DNA from: Cryomorphaceae bacterium
GTDB lineage: Bacteria; Bacteroidota; Bacteroidia; Flavobacteriales; Schleiferiaceae
DNA length: 41,040 nucleotides
NCBI GenBank assembly: GCA_013911625.1
Contig: JACESW010000001.1
Location: 1 to 41,040 of the forward strand
Reading direction: 5' to 3'
Part shown: positions 27,167 through 35,895 of the stretch, piece after piece
Layout of the letters: every line of letters starts with the position of its first letter
Position numbering within the stretch: the stretch's first letter is position 1
The notes under the pieces: generated by a model
Seen by the model: the letters and a program-made list of their open reading frames with translations, nothing else
Database searches by the model: none
What the model was told of the DNA's origin: nothing
Translations under genes and position numbers: made by a program

Positions 27167-27577
27167 TTATTTGCCGCTGTATTCAACGTAGTTACGTGGC
27201 GTCTCGTAAAGCGTCACTTTTAATTCTAAGTCAGTATTGAGTACGATTCTCAACCTAGTCCATATAACATAAGCTATATGCTCTGCGGTGGGATTAAGCG
27301 TTTTAAACTCCTCTACTTGTACGTTCAGATTTTTGTGATCTAGATAGTCTTCCACCTCTTTTTTAATATGATCTCGGAGGACTTTCATATCTATGAGATA
27401 CCCAGTCTTAGGGTCGACTTCCCCTGTAACATGAACGATGAGTTCATAGTTGTGACCGTGATAATACTCATTATTGCACTTCCCAAAAGTGGCTGCGTTT
27501 TCAGCAGTGCTCAATTCAGGATTATGTAACCTGTGTGCGGCATTAAAATGTGCTCTTCTACATACCGTGATTCTCAT
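27167..27577 (-). CDS. 6-pyruvoyl-tetrahydropterin / 6-carboxytetrahydropterin synthase family (PTPS/QueD)
   Basis: A 136-residue enzyme that acts on dihydroneopterin triphosphate, the FolE product. Zinc ligands His15 (AAHRL), His40 and His42 (HGHNY); catalytic Cys34 in FGKCNN and Asp80-His81 in LDHKNLN; late acidic residue in [13 protein letters not shown]. The wording [14 protein letters not shown] and [11 protein letters not shown] is rather like eukaryotic PTPS, which makes 6-pyruvoyl-tetrahydropterin; QueD of queuosine synthesis is the alternative and cannot be excluded by eye. No queC/queE/queF or sepiapterin reductase gene is in the window. It starts within the end of idi (20-base overlap) and is followed by folE. 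Confidence 0.88.
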   Translation of the reverse strand: MRITVCRRAHFNAAHRLHNPELSTAENAATFGKCNNEYYHGHNYELIVHVTGEVDPKTGYLIDMKVLRDHIKKEVEDYLDHKNLNVQVEEFKTLNPTAEHIAYVIWTRLRIVLNTDLELKVTLYETPRNYVEYSGK

Positions 27578-28088
27578 TATGCCAATACTTTAAGAATCGG
27601 TCATAGATGATTTTGAACCATTCAGTGTACTTCTCGGGATGAGCTTTCATGTCTTCAGCCACCCAATCCACTGATTTCCAATCAAAACTATCGACCTCTT
27701 CAGGGTTAATATTTGGATCTTCGTTGTAACGGGCAATGAGGACATGGTCTAGCTCATGCTCTGTTAAATCATTGTCCAACTCTGCTTTGTAGATAAATGA
27801 AAAAATACGTTTGACCGAACAGGTAAAACCCATCTCTTCCATCAATCTTCTTGTGGCAGCTTCTTCCACAGTTTCCCCATCTCTAGGATGAGAACAGCAC
27901 GTATTCGTCCAAAGCCCACCACTATGGTACTTATGTAGAGCACGTCTTTGAAGTAAAATTTCGTTGTTGTCGTTCATGGCGAAAACAGAGAATGCACGGT
28001 GCAGTTTCGCCTTTCGGTGCGCTTCCATTTTCTCCATCAGCCCAATCGGATTATCGTCCGAATCGACCAGGATAACTTGTTCAAGCAT
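27558..28088 (-). CDS. idi: Isopentenyl-diphosphate delta-isomerase, type 1
   Basis: A 176-residue Nudix-fold enzyme that interconverts isopentenyl and dimethylallyl diphosphate, supplying carotenoid precursors. The active-site motif is GGLWTNTCCSHPRDGE with the catalytic cysteine at 64 or 65 and His67; the Nudix helix is EEAATRRLMEEMGF; metal-binding Glu and His residues recur in TEHELDHVL. It matches type 1 (divalent metal, no flavin). It lies nine bases after crtB and overlaps the PTPS gene, so its place in the run links precursor supply to phytoene synthesis. Confidence 0.95.
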   Translation of the reverse strand: MLEQVILVDSDDNPIGLMEKMEAHRKAKLHRAFSVFAMNDNNEILLQRRALHKYHSGGLWTNTCCSHPRDGETVEEAATRRLMEEMGFTCSVKRIFSFIYKAELDNDLTEHELDHVLIARYNEDPNINPEEVDSFDWKSVDWVAEDMKAHPEKYTEWFKIIYDRFLKYWHNENHGM

Positions 28089-28097
28089 TATAATATG

Positions 28098-28934
28098 TTA
28101 AATCCAGTTTATGGTGTGTCTAACGTACGAACTTAAAAACAATCCGTACTTCCTTTTGTTCGAAATACGCACACGCTCATTCAAAATGATATCTGCATGT
28201 GTATTACAAATCTTCTTGAATAGACTGTAGTAATATACGTATGCTATATAGACCCCAAATCGTGCTCCTTTCGGAAGTTGTTTAATCCCTTCGTATCCTG
28301 CCTTAAAGTCAATGTCTATATCGGCCTCAATCTCAGCTTTTACCCGCTCGTTAAATTCATTTAGGTCTACTCCTGGAAAATATGTTCTTCCCAAAGCATG
28401 GTAATCGGCGTGTAAATCTCTTAGGAAATTAATCTTCTGGAAGGCAGAACCTAACTGCATTGCAGGCTTTTTAAGCTCTTGGTATCGTTTCTCATTGCCA
28501 TCAACAAAAACCTTCAGACACATGAGTCCAACTACTTCGGCACTACCTAGGATGTATGCCTTATAACCTTCCTCGTCATAATCGTTTTTGTACAAATCCA
28601 TTTCCATGGACTTCAAGAATGTTTCGATTAGATCTCTATCAATATCAAAAGCATTCACCACTTGCTGAAAACTATTAAGTATAGGATTCAAACTGATCTT
28701 CTCGTCTAGTGCCAGATAAGTATCTTTCCAGAAGCGTTCAAGCAATTCTTTCTGAGGGTAGTCCTCGAACGTATCAACGATTTCGTCTGCGAATCTAACG
28801 AAGCCATAGATGGCATATATGGGATCGTGGTACTTCTTATCAAGACCTAGAATACCTAGAGAGAACGACGTACTATACGCTTTAGTCGTCATTCTTGATG
28901 TGCGAATACTTACGCTGTCAAAGAGTGCTTTCAT
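28098..28934 (-). CDS. crtB: Phytoene synthase
   Basis: A 278-residue squalene/phytoene synthase that joins two geranylgeranyl diphosphates to phytoene. Both aspartate-rich, Mg-binding motifs are intact: DEIVD (Asp50, Asp54) and DLHAD (Asp173, Asp177) in [19 protein letters not shown]. The N-terminal [14 protein letters not shown] is the usual substrate-pocket stretch. Length is typical. The start overlaps the crtI stop by four bases, so the two are probably translationally coupled. No cyclase, hydroxylase or ketolase gene is in the window; those would have to be elsewhere for end products such as zeaxanthin. Confidence 0.96.
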   Translation of the reverse strand: MKALFDSVSIRTSRMTTKAYSTSFSLGILGLDKKYHDPIYAIYGFVRFADEIVDTFEDYPQKELLERFWKDTYLALDEKISLNPILNSFQQVVNAFDIDRDLIETFLKSMEMDLYKNDYDEEGYKAYILGSAEVVGLMCLKVFVDGNEKRYQELKKPAMQLGSAFQKINFLRDLHADYHALGRTYFPGVDLNEFNERVKAEIEADIDIDFKAGYEGIKQLPKGARFGVYIAYVYYYSLFKKICNTHADIILNERVRISNKRKYGLFLSSYVRHTINWI

Positions 28935-30418
28935 ACCGCTTTCTTTATTTGATAGTCCTTCGCGATTTCTTTACTCACAACTTCCCCACTAATCAAGCAT
29001 GGAGGAACTCCAGGTCCAGGCGTAGTAAGTTGTCCAGCGAAGTACAAATTGCTCACTTTTTTACTCTTCAGTCTAGGCTTAAGAATTGCGGTTTGGTCTA
29101 ATGTGTTGGCAAGGCCGTATGCGTTGCCTTTAAAACTGTTGTATTCTGATTTAAAATCCTGATATGCAAAACTCCGTTTTACCACTACCCTGTCACGAAT
29201 TGAGGAACCGGTAAATTCTTCAAGACGATCCATCATCAAGTTATAATATTTTTCGCGGACTTCCTCTGTATCACCATCCATCCCAGGAGCCGTTGGCATG
29301 AGCAGGAACATATTTTCACAGCCCTCGGGCGCTACACTTGAATCTGTTTTTGACGGAGCACTCGCATAGAAAAGAGGTTTTGTAGGCCATTTAGGGTCTG
29401 TATAAATCTCATGTGCATGCTGATCCAATTCATGGTCGAAAAACAGGTTGTGATGCAAGACGTTGGGTACTTCACCTTTAATACCCAAATAATAGAGTAA
29501 TGATGAAGGAGCCATCTTGCGTTTGTTCCAATATTCTGGAGTGTATTCCCTGTATTCAGGAGAACTGATGACCTGATCAATATGATGGTAATCAGCACCT
29601 CCCACAACAATATCTGCGGTAAATGAACCTCCTTTAGTCAATACACTAACTATTCGATTATTTGAATATTTGAATCCTGTTACTTCCGCTGATGTTCTGA
29701 ATTTCACCCCCTGCTCCTTAGCAACACGAACCATTCCTTGTATAATCTCGTTCATACCGTTCATGGGATACCAAGTCCCCAACGACATATCGGCGTAATT
29801 CATTAAGCTGTACAGTGCTGGCGTATTTTGCGGTAAGGCACCAAGAAATAAAACAGGGAATTCAAGGATTGCCTTGAGTTTAGGATGCGAGCTTACTTCT
29901 GCAACATGCTTCCGAATGTCTTTGAGCATATCCAACTGAAACAGACCTTTGACAATCCTCAAGTCCATAAATTCTGTTAGAGAGCGCCCTGGACGAAAAA
30001 CAAGATCCTTAATACCAACTTCGTATTTGTAAGCACCTTGCTTCAAAAACTTACGCAAACGTAACCCTGATCCAGGGTCTAATCTATCGAACATGGCTTC
30101 AAGCGCTTCCATATCGGCGCTTTGGTCCTCATGATCGTTTGGACCAAACACCACACGATAAGAAGGATCCAATCGTATTAAGTTATAGAGGTCTTCTACC
30201 TTGGTGTCGAATTCTGAAAAGTAGCGTTCGAATACATCAGGCATCCAATACCAACTTGGTCCCATATCGAAAGTGAAACCGTCTTTTTTCCACGAGCGTG
30301 CTCGTCCTCCAAGTTGGTCGTTTTTCTCTAGGACAGTAACATCGTACCCTTCACGGGCTAAAAAGGATGCGGCACTTAGGCCTGCAAACCCAGAACCAAT
30401 GACTATAACTGATTTCAT
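28931..30418 (-). CDS. crtI: Phytoene desaturase (CrtI type)
   Basis: A 495-residue FAD-dependent carotenoid desaturase that converts phytoene stepwise, usually to lycopene. N-terminal FAD motif [21 protein letters not shown] with GG-motif LGGRARSW, the FDMGPSWYW substrate region, and the C-terminal [23 protein letters not shown] signature of bacterial CrtI. Length is normal. It starts 22 bases after the ECF sigma gene and overlaps crtB by four bases. Lycopene as product is the family default; neurosporene or other products cannot be excluded. Confidence 0.96.
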   Translation of the reverse strand: MKSVIVIGSGFAGLSAASFLAREGYDVTVLEKNDQLGGRARSWKKDGFTFDMGPSWYWMPDVFERYFSEFDTKVEDLYNLIRLDPSYRVVFGPNDHEDQSADMEALEAMFDRLDPGSGLRLRKFLKQGAYKYEVGIKDLVFRPGRSLTEFMDLRIVKGLFQLDMLKDIRKHVAEVSSHPKLKAILEFPVLFLGALPQNTPALYSLMNYADMSLGTWYPMNGMNEIIQGMVRVAKEQGVKFRTSAEVTGFKYSNNRIVSVLTKGGSFTADIVVGGADYHHIDQVISSPEYREYTPEYWNKRKMAPSSLLYYLGIKGEVPNVLHHNLFFDHELDQHAHEIYTDPKWPTKPLFYASAPSKTDSSVAPEGCENMFLLMPTAPGMDGDTEEVREKYYNLMMDRLEEFTGSSIRDRVVVKRSFAYQDFKSEYNSFKGNAYGLANTLDQTAILKPRLKSKKVSNLYFAGQLTTPGPGVPPCLISGEVVSKEIAKDYQIKKAV

Positions 30419-30440
30419 TTGATAAGGCGGTAGGCTGTGA

Positions 30441-30947
30441 TTAGTGGCGTTGATCGGCGAGCTTTTCCATCATTTTCTTACGAGCTAAGAAAATTCGGGA
30501 TTTAACTGTTCCCAGAGGAATGTTAAAGTGTTCAGCAATTTCCTCGTACTTGTAACCTTCATAATGCATGAAAAATGCTTCTGTGTAATGTGGCTCAATG
30601 GAATTAATTTGTTCCATAATGTAGTCGTTATCCACATTCGCGTCGGTAAGAGTCGTTCTACTTGCCTCCTTGCTATTCAGAAAAAACTGGCTTTCAGTTT
30701 CATCAACAAAAGTGTTTTGTTGCTTTTTGCGACGATAGTTATTGATAAAGGTATTCTTCATGATGGTATACAACCATCCCTTGAGATTCGTCCCTGTAGC
30801 GAACTTATCTTTATTTTTAAGTGCCTTGAAATATGTATCCTGGATTAAGTCCTGGGCATCGTCGTGACGCTTGGTCAACTTCATTGCTAACTGATGCAAA
30901 AAGTCGTGCTCACGATCAATTAATTCTCCAAATTCTGCGGTTGACAT
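30441..30947 (-). CDS. ECF-type RNA polymerase sigma factor
   Basis: A 168-residue group 4 sigma factor. Region 2 spans about residues 10-75 ([18 protein letters not shown], then [21 protein letters not shown]) and region 4 about 110-160 ([46 protein letters not shown]). The start at ATG 30947 ([10 protein letters not shown]) is preferred over an upstream ATG at 30995, because the latter would place the start inside the promoter/operator region. There is no anti-sigma gene beside it; the CarH-like regulator just upstream probably replaces that control. First gene of the run crtI-crtB-idi-PTPS-folE-photolyase, which it may help transcribe, as CarQ does in Myxococcus. Confidence 0.92.
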   Translation of the reverse strand: MSTAEFGELIDREHDFLHQLAMKLTKRHDDAQDLIQDTYFKALKNKDKFATGTNLKGWLYTIMKNTFINNYRRKKQQNTFVDETESQFFLNSKEASRTTLTDANVDNDYIMEQINSIEPHYTEAFFMHYEGYKYEEIAEHFNIPLGTVKSRIFLARKKMMEKLADQRH

Positions 30948-30973
30948 AAAGACAATGTTTAAGGTTGCTTCTT

Positions 30974-31032
30974 CAAAGTTAAACAATATGTTCAAACATT
31001 TTGTCTAACAATGAATAAAATTTATTAAACAA
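30974..31032 (-). promoter_or_regulatory. Promoter of the photoprotection run with AACA-type repeat operator
   Basis: On the minus strand TAACTTTG (30981-30974) is an exact TAnnTTTG -7 box, 26 bases before the sigma-factor ATG. On the plus strand four similar repeats cover and precede it: GTTAAACAA (30978-30986), GTTCAAACAT (30990-30999), GTCTAACAA (31003-31011) and ATTAAACAA (31024-31032). Their ACA cores are 13, 12 and 21 bases apart, close to one or two helical turns, and the first overlaps the -7 box. Tandem, helically phased repeats with an ACA core are what I recall for CarH operators. No -33 TTG stands at the normal spacing. Confidence 0.6.
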
Positions 31033-31045
31033 ATCTCAATACCCG

Positions 31046-31924
31046 TTAAATTTGGGCAGTCAAATCCTTTAATGTACTGTAAATGTGAATGTTATCTCCG
31101 AAAGTGTTTTCGGAAAAATCATTGAATTGGTACCCTGTTAGGTGTACCTCTACCCCACGATCGTGTATAAGATCGTCCAAGTCACGCAGGTATTCTGGCA
31201 GATATTCGACATCTGGGTTTGTCGTGAAGACTGATATAAGTGCATCTACCGTTTGATTGTCTAGCAAATCCGTCAGGTATTCCTTCGGTAGACTTTGGCC
31301 AAGATAAATTACCCTTTCGCCGCGTTCTTTAAGAACATAGGCTAAGTAAAGAAGTCCAATCTCGTGAAGCTCATTTGCTGGCAGGAAAAGCGCAAATGTT
31401 TTTCCACCATCGCTCGCATGAAGTTCATCAAGGGCAGAGTACAACTTTTGGCGAATCATAGATGACATAAAGTGCTCTTGAGAAATACTTACAGATCCGC
31501 TGAGCCAAAGTTTTCCTAATTCTTGGATATAATCTCCAATAACTTTTTGAAAGGTATTATGGATTCCATGCTTATCGATGCAAGTTGCCATGATGGCTTC
31601 GAACCGCTCAATATCAAAGTTCAGTGTACTTAATTTCAACTCATTGAGTTCATAAGCGTAATTTCCCTCGTAAGGATCAGCCTCTAATGCTGATTTTGCA
31701 ATTTCCTCTGGAGCGAGCTTTGCGATTTGACCAATCTTCCAATCGTGTTCTAAAAGTATACATACATTTAAAATTACCCGCAGGTCATCATCACTGTAAA
31801 AGCGAATGTTTGTACTTGTTCTCTTAGGTGTAATTAGTTTGTGACGTTGCTCCCAAGCACGAATGGTGTGGGCTTTAATACCGCTAAGCTGCTCTAAATC
31901 TTTTATGGAATAACGTGACTTCAC
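31046..31924 (-). CDS. CarH/LitR-like MerR-family regulator with B12-binding domain (light sensor candidate)
   Basis: A 292-residue two-part regulator. Residues 1-70 are a MerR winged helix (YSIKDLEQLSGIKAHTIRAW, then RFYSDDDLRVI). Residues about 95-165 are the four-helix cap and 175-290 the Rossmann B12 domain. The cap has the CarH signature Trp140-x9-Glu150-His151 (LWLSGSVSISQEH), and the B12 lower-ligand motif ExHxxG is Glu185-Leu-His187-Glu-Ile-Gly190. In CarH these bind adenosylcobalamin; in the dark the protein is a tetramer that represses carotenoid genes, and light breaks the Co-C bond and releases DNA. The residue after Trp140 is Leu, where Thermus CarH has the upper-ligand His132. 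The gene precedes the sigma-carotenoid-photolyase run and is divergent from prfC. Confidence 0.92.
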   Translation of the reverse strand: MKSRYSIKDLEQLSGIKAHTIRAWEQRHKLITPKRTSTNIRFYSDDDLRVILNVCILLEHDWKIGQIAKLAPEEIAKSALEADPYEGNYAYELNELKLSTLNFDIERFEAIMATCIDKHGIHNTFQKVIGDYIQELGKLWLSGSVSISQEHFMSSMIRQKLYSALDELHASDGGKTFALFLPANELHEIGLLYLAYVLKERGERVIYLGQSLPKEYLTDLLDNQTVDALISVFTTNPDVEYLPEYLRDLDDLIHDRGVEVHLTGYQFNDFSENTFGDNIHIYSTLKDLTAQI

Positions 31925-32007
31925 AAATGATTAACGAATCTGGGGAAGAAAAGTTTTACTGGTAGCAAGTATAAGTAATTACCACAAACTGACGAGGGTC
32001 GCTTTAG

Positions 32008-32015
32008 TATATTTG
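32008..32015 (+). promoter_or_regulatory. -7 box of prfC
   Basis: TATATTTG is an exact TAnnTTTG match, 17 bases before the prfC ATG at 32033, within the 108-base region shared with the divergent CarH-like gene. No clear -33 TTG. A weaker box for the regulator, TATACTTG (31973-31966, minus strand), lies in the same gap. Confidence 0.55.
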
Positions 32016-32032
32016 CGACAAAATTTAAGTAG

Positions 32033-33613
32033 ATGTCAATCGAAAAGGAAATCAGTATTCGCAGAACCTTTGGGATTATTTCCCATCCCGATGCTGGAAA
32101 AACCACATTAACAGAAAAACTTCTGTTATTTGGTGGTGCTATTCAAGAGGCCGGTGCCGTAAAAAGTAATAAGGTTAAAAAGTCTGCGACATCCGATTTT
32201 ATGGAGATTGAAAAGCAACGTGGAATATCGGTTGCGACCTCTGTGATGGGATTCTATTACAAAGACAAGAAGATCAATATCTTGGACACACCTGGTCACC
32301 AAGATTTTGCTGAAGATACTTACCGTACACTAACCGCTTGTGATAGTGTTATCGTGGTAATTGATGTTGCGAAAGGCGTTGAGCCTCAGACAGAAAAACT
32401 AGTACAGGTTTGTCGCATGCGTGCAACACCGATCATAGTGTTCATTAATAAATTGGATCGCGAAGGAAAAGACGGTTTCGATCTTATTGATGAAGTTGAA
32501 CAGAAACTCGGTTTGACGCTATGTCCCCTATCCTGGCCCATCGGTATGGGACAGCGTTTTCAAGGGGTGTATAATATGTGGGAAAAGAATCTCAATCTTT
32601 ACAGTGCCGACAACAAACAGAAAATTAGTGAGGGAACCTCTTTCGAGGATATTAGTTCACGTGAACTGGACGAATATGTAGGTGATGAGGCCGCTACAGA
32701 ACTTAGAAATGACCTTGAGCTTTTAGAAGCTGTGTACCCGCAATTTGACCGTTCCGAGTATTTGAGAGGAGCTCTATGTCCCGTTTTTTTTGGTTCTGCG
32801 TTAAATAATTTCGGTGTACGCGAATTGCTTGATTGCTTTCAAGAAATAGCACCTGAGCCTCAGCCTAAGGAGGCCGAGCAAAGACTTGTCCGACCAAATG
32901 AGAGTGAATTCTCTGGATTCGTGTTTAAAATTCACGCAAACATCGATCCAAACCATAGAAACAGAATCGCCTTTCTCAAAGTAGTCAGCGGTAAGTTTGA
33001 ACGCAATAAAAACTATGTTCACACTAGAAGTGGTAGGTCATTTAGAGTTAGTGCCCCGACTGCCTTTATGGCTTCTAAAAAGAGTACTATTGACGAAGCA
33101 TTTCCTGGAGATATTATAGGTATACCGGATAACGGTACATTCAGAATTGGAGATACCCTAACTTCAAAAGAACAGTTGCACTATAAAGGCATTCCTTCGT
33201 TCTCACCAGAGCACTTCAGATTCATCAACAATGCTGATCCATTAAAAGCCAAGCAGTTGAACAAAGGAATTGACCAGTTAATGGATGAAGGTGTAGCACA
33301 GTTGTTTACCCTTAAACAAAACAATAGGAAGATTATTGGTACAGTGGGCGCATTGCAGTATGAAGTGATTCAATACCGTCTCGAACATGAGTATAATGCC
33401 AAGTGCTCATATGAGAATTTTCCAGCATTTAAAGCTTGTTGGATTGAAAGCAATGACGAGGATCAACTTAAAGAGTTTTCTACTTTGAAACAACGCTACC
33501 TAGCAGAAGACAAGTACGGCCGACTCGTATTCTTAGCCGATTCTCAGTTTTCTTTGCAAATGGCCCAAGACAAGTTTGATAAGATTACGTTCCATATGAA
33601 GAGCGAATTCTAA
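32033..33613 (+). CDS. prfC: Peptide chain release factor 3 (RF3)
   Basis: A 526-residue translational GTPase that recycles RF1 and RF2 after termination. GTP-binding motifs: G1 SHPDAGKTTL (residues 17-26), G2-like KQRGISVATSV, G3 DTPGHQDF and G4 NKLDRE. The segment EAGAVKSNKVKKSATSDFMEIEKQ and the C-terminal ENFPAFKACWI are typical of RF3 rather than EF-G, and the length is right. Its stop overlaps the next start by one base (TAATG). Confidence 0.96.
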   Translation: MSIEKEISIRRTFGIISHPDAGKTTLTEKLLLFGGAIQEAGAVKSNKVKKSATSDFMEIEKQRGISVATSVMGFYYKDKKINILDTPGHQDFAEDTYRTLTACDSVIVVIDVAKGVEPQTEKLVQVCRMRATPIIVFINKLDREGKDGFDLIDEVEQKLGLTLCPLSWPIGMGQRFQGVYNMWEKNLNLYSADNKQKISEGTSFEDISSRELDEYVGDEAATELRNDLELLEAVYPQFDRSEYLRGALCPVFFGSALNNFGVRELLDCFQEIAPEPQPKEAEQRLVRPNESEFSGFVFKIHANIDPNHRNRIAFLKVVSGKFERNKNYVHTRSGRSFRVSAPTAFMASKKSTIDEAFPGDIIGIPDNGTFRIGDTLTSKEQLHYKGIPSFSPEHFRFINNADPLKAKQLNKGIDQLMDEGVAQLFTLKQNNRKIIGTVGALQYEVIQYRLEHEYNAKCSYENFPAFKACWIESNDEDQLKEFSTLKQRYLAEDKYGRLVFLADSQFSLQMAQDKFDKITFHMKSEF

Positions 33614-34977
33614 TGAGTCACATTATAAACTACAGACTTAATCAGTTCTCTTGGGCAATAGCTGCGTTATTGCTTCTTCCGCTATTGTTTACAAAAGGTA
33701 TGTTCTTTGACGGGCTGACCTATGCTTCAATTGCTCGAAATATAAATGAGGGAGTTGGCACGTTATGGGTTCCATCGTACACGCCAACTATTCATCCAGA
33801 ATTTTACGAGCACCCACCCTTCTCATTTGGACTACACAGTATTTTCTATCGTTTATTCGGGGATGAGCCCTGGGTTGACCGTATCTACCCATATACCATG
33901 TACGGTCTTAGTGTGTTGATGCTTCGAAGAATATGGGTTTTGTTTGTACCTGCGGGTCACAGGGCTTGGATTCCTCAGCTCCTGTGGACGCTAACACCAA
34001 CGGTAATATGGGTACATCAAAACAACATGTTAGAAGCACCTCTTTCTGCCGCAGTGCTATGTGTAGTTTGGCTTCTTTTTGAGGGAACAATGAAAAAGAA
34101 TTACTTCTGGAGTGTACTTGCGGGGGTTGTCTTCTTCTTCAGTTTAGGCATTAAGGGTCCAGTGAGTTTATTCCCTTTGATGACCTTACCTATCATGGCC
34201 ACATTGTATGCTGAGCGAAGAAAAGCTGCGTTGGTTTCGATGTCTGTCATGATAGTCGTATTTAGCACTCTATTCTCATACTTTTATTTGTACCAACCGG
34301 CCTTTGAAAGTTTCTTTTCTACGTATCTCGACCGACAACTTTTACCAACTCTTTCTGGAAACCGAGAACAAGCGGGTGGAGCTCTAGAAAGTATTCTAGA
34401 AGTTTTAAAGCAGTTGATCCTTCCTATTCTCGTCACTATTGTATTTAGGTGGAGAAAAAAAGAAGCTTATACTTTGCAACGTGGAAGTGTATTCTTCTTC
34501 CTACTCGCCTTATGCGGTACACTTCCTTTTCTATTTATGGACCGCCAACATCATTATTATTTTATGCCATCCATGGCTTTCTGGATGATGGGGTTTGCTA
34601 TTCATCTTGCACAACATGAGTATCCATGGTCGATTCAGCGGAAAAAATGGGTGAAAGTAATTTCACTTTCGAACTTGTGTAGTTGGGTTGTAGCCATTGG
34701 CCTAAGTATCTATTTCTCAAAGAGTCCTTCTAGAGATAAACACGTTATTCATGCACTGGAGTCAATCGACGAGTTATATAAACCTAGCACTATAAAAGTA
34801 GATGCCTTGGCTGAAAACTGGCGTTTGGCAGCGATTGTAGAGAGATATACAGATTACCATTTCACGGAAAGCGATGCGGCATTCTATATTTCAAATATTC
34901 CAGGAGAAATTGCTGGATATGAATTTGTAGAAAACTATGCTCAAACAGATATCTATCTATATAAAAAGAGCCGTTAA
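33613..34977 (+). CDS. GT39/ArnT-like membrane glycosyltransferase
   Basis: A 454-residue polytopic membrane protein. The first loop after helix 1 holds MFFDGLTYASIARNI and HPEFYEHPPFSFGLHSIF, the acidic and EHPP patches typical of the GT39/ArnT/PMT (C-type) fold, which use lipid-linked sugars. About nine to ten hydrophobic segments follow (for example VLAGVVFFFSLGIKGP and VVAIGLSIYF), and a short soluble C-terminal part (about 385-454). The sugar and the acceptor cannot be told from sequence. Coupled to prfC by a one-base overlap, though the products are unrelated in function. The stop codon lies in the stem of the terminator shared with fabI. Confidence 0.85.
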   Translation: MSHIINYRLNQFSWAIAALLLLPLLFTKGMFFDGLTYASIARNINEGVGTLWVPSYTPTIHPEFYEHPPFSFGLHSIFYRLFGDEPWVDRIYPYTMYGLSVLMLRRIWVLFVPAGHRAWIPQLLWTLTPTVIWVHQNNMLEAPLSAAVLCVVWLLFEGTMKKNYFWSVLAGVVFFFSLGIKGPVSLFPLMTLPIMATLYAERRKAALVSMSVMIVVFSTLFSYFYLYQPAFESFFSTYLDRQLLPTLSGNREQAGGALESILEVLKQLILPILVTIVFRWRKKEAYTLQRGSVFFFLLALCGTLPFLFMDRQHHYYFMPSMAFWMMGFAIHLAQHEYPWSIQRKKWVKVISLSNLCSWVVAIGLSIYFSKSPSRDKHVIHALESIDELYKPSTIKVDALAENWRLAAIVERYTDYHFTESDAAFYISNIPGEIAGYEFVENYAQTDIYLYKKSR

Positions 34978-34997
34978 CCTAAACGGCTAACGGCTCT
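34963..34997 (-). terminator. Terminator shared by fabI and the converging glycosyltransferase gene
   Basis: Perfect 10-base-pair stem AGAGCCGTTA (34967-34976) with TAACGGCTCT (34988-34997). On the minus strand it is followed by TTTTT (34967-34963), a good terminator for fabI. It overlaps the last codons and stop of the plus-strand glycosyltransferase gene. A shorter alternative stem, GCCGTT with AACGGC, can form inside. Confidence 0.85.
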
Positions 34998-35020
34998 CTG
35001 TATTATAAGTTGGTACAGGA

Positions 35021-35842
35021 CTACTCCTCTCCTTCCATGAATTGTTGCATTACCATGTTACTTACGCCCATATTGCTGAATCCTCCATCGTTGTAGAGGT
35101 TTTGCATGGTTACACGTCGTGTTAGATCAGAGAACATGGTTACAATATAATTGGCACAGTCTTCTGCTGTTGCATTTCCCAATGGTGACATCTTCTCTGC
35201 ATAAGCGATAAAGCCATCAAACCCTTTAACACCAGATCCTGCAGTGGTAGGTGTAGGGCTCTGAGAAATGGTATTTACGCGGACGTTGTTTTTAACACCC
35301 CAGTGATAACCAAAACTGCGTGCGATACTCTCGAGGTAGCTCTTGTTATCAGCCATATCGTTGTAATCCGGGAATGTACGTTGGGCGGCCATGTAAGTTA
35401 GCCCGAGAATAGACCCCCACTCGTTCATAGCATCCTTGTTCCAAGCACATTGCATCACCTTGTGAAAACTTACCGCACTTACATCCCAACCTTTCTGGAG
35501 CCAGTCGTAATTAAGCTCCGTATAGTGTTTTCCTTTACGGACATTAACGCTCATTCCTATAGAATGAAGGATGAAATCGATTTTACCCCCAAAGTGTTCC
35601 ATAGCACCGTCAATTAGTGCGTTAAGATCATCGAGGCTCGTTGCGTCGGCTGGAATGATGGGAGCATCAATTGCTTCCGAAAGATTATTGAGCTCACCCA
35701 TGCGCATTGCGATAGGAGCATTCGTCAATACCACTTTACCGCCTTGTGCATGTATTGCTTCTGCGGCTTTCCAAGCAATTGAATCAGAATTAAGTGCGCC
35801 AAATACGATACCGCATTTGCCTTTTAGTAATCCGTTTGACAT
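35021..35842 (-). CDS. fabI: Enoyl-[acyl-carrier-protein] reductase (NADH), FabI
   Basis: A 273-residue short-chain dehydrogenase-type enoyl-ACP reductase, last step of each fatty-acid elongation cycle. Cofactor region GIVFGALNSDSIAWKAAEAI (the FabI-type SIAW); active-site tyrosines Tyr150 and Tyr160 and Lys167 in GLTYMAAQRTFPDY and NDMADNK, with the E. coli spacing (Tyr146, Tyr156, Lys163). SQSPTPTTAGSGVKGF is the substrate-loop region. As FabI it is the expected target of triclosan. It has its own promoter candidate (35866-35895) behind recN, and a strong terminator. Confidence 0.95.
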   Translation of the reverse strand: MSNGLLKGKCGIVFGALNSDSIAWKAAEAIHAQGGKVVLTNAPIAMRMGELNNLSEAIDAPIIPADATSLDDLNALIDGAMEHFGGKIDFILHSIGMSVNVRKGKHYTELNYDWLQKGWDVSAVSFHKVMQCAWNKDAMNEWGSILGLTYMAAQRTFPDYNDMADNKSYLESIARSFGYHWGVKNNVRVNTISQSPTPTTAGSGVKGFDGFIAYAEKMSPLGNATAEDCANYIVTMFSDLTRRVTMQNLYNDGGFSNMGVSNMVMQQFMEGEE

Positions 35843-35865
35843 ACGTTTTGTGTTTTTTCGTAATT

Positions 35866-35895
35866 CAAAAATAGCACTTACCGTGCGTTGAGCAA
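35866..35895 (-). promoter_or_regulatory. fabI promoter
   Basis: Minus strand: TTG (35895-35893), 19 bases, TATTTTTG (35873-35866), an exact -33/-7 pair at ideal spacing, 23 bases before the ATG at 35842. The -33 part lies in the last codons of recN. Confidence 0.65.
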
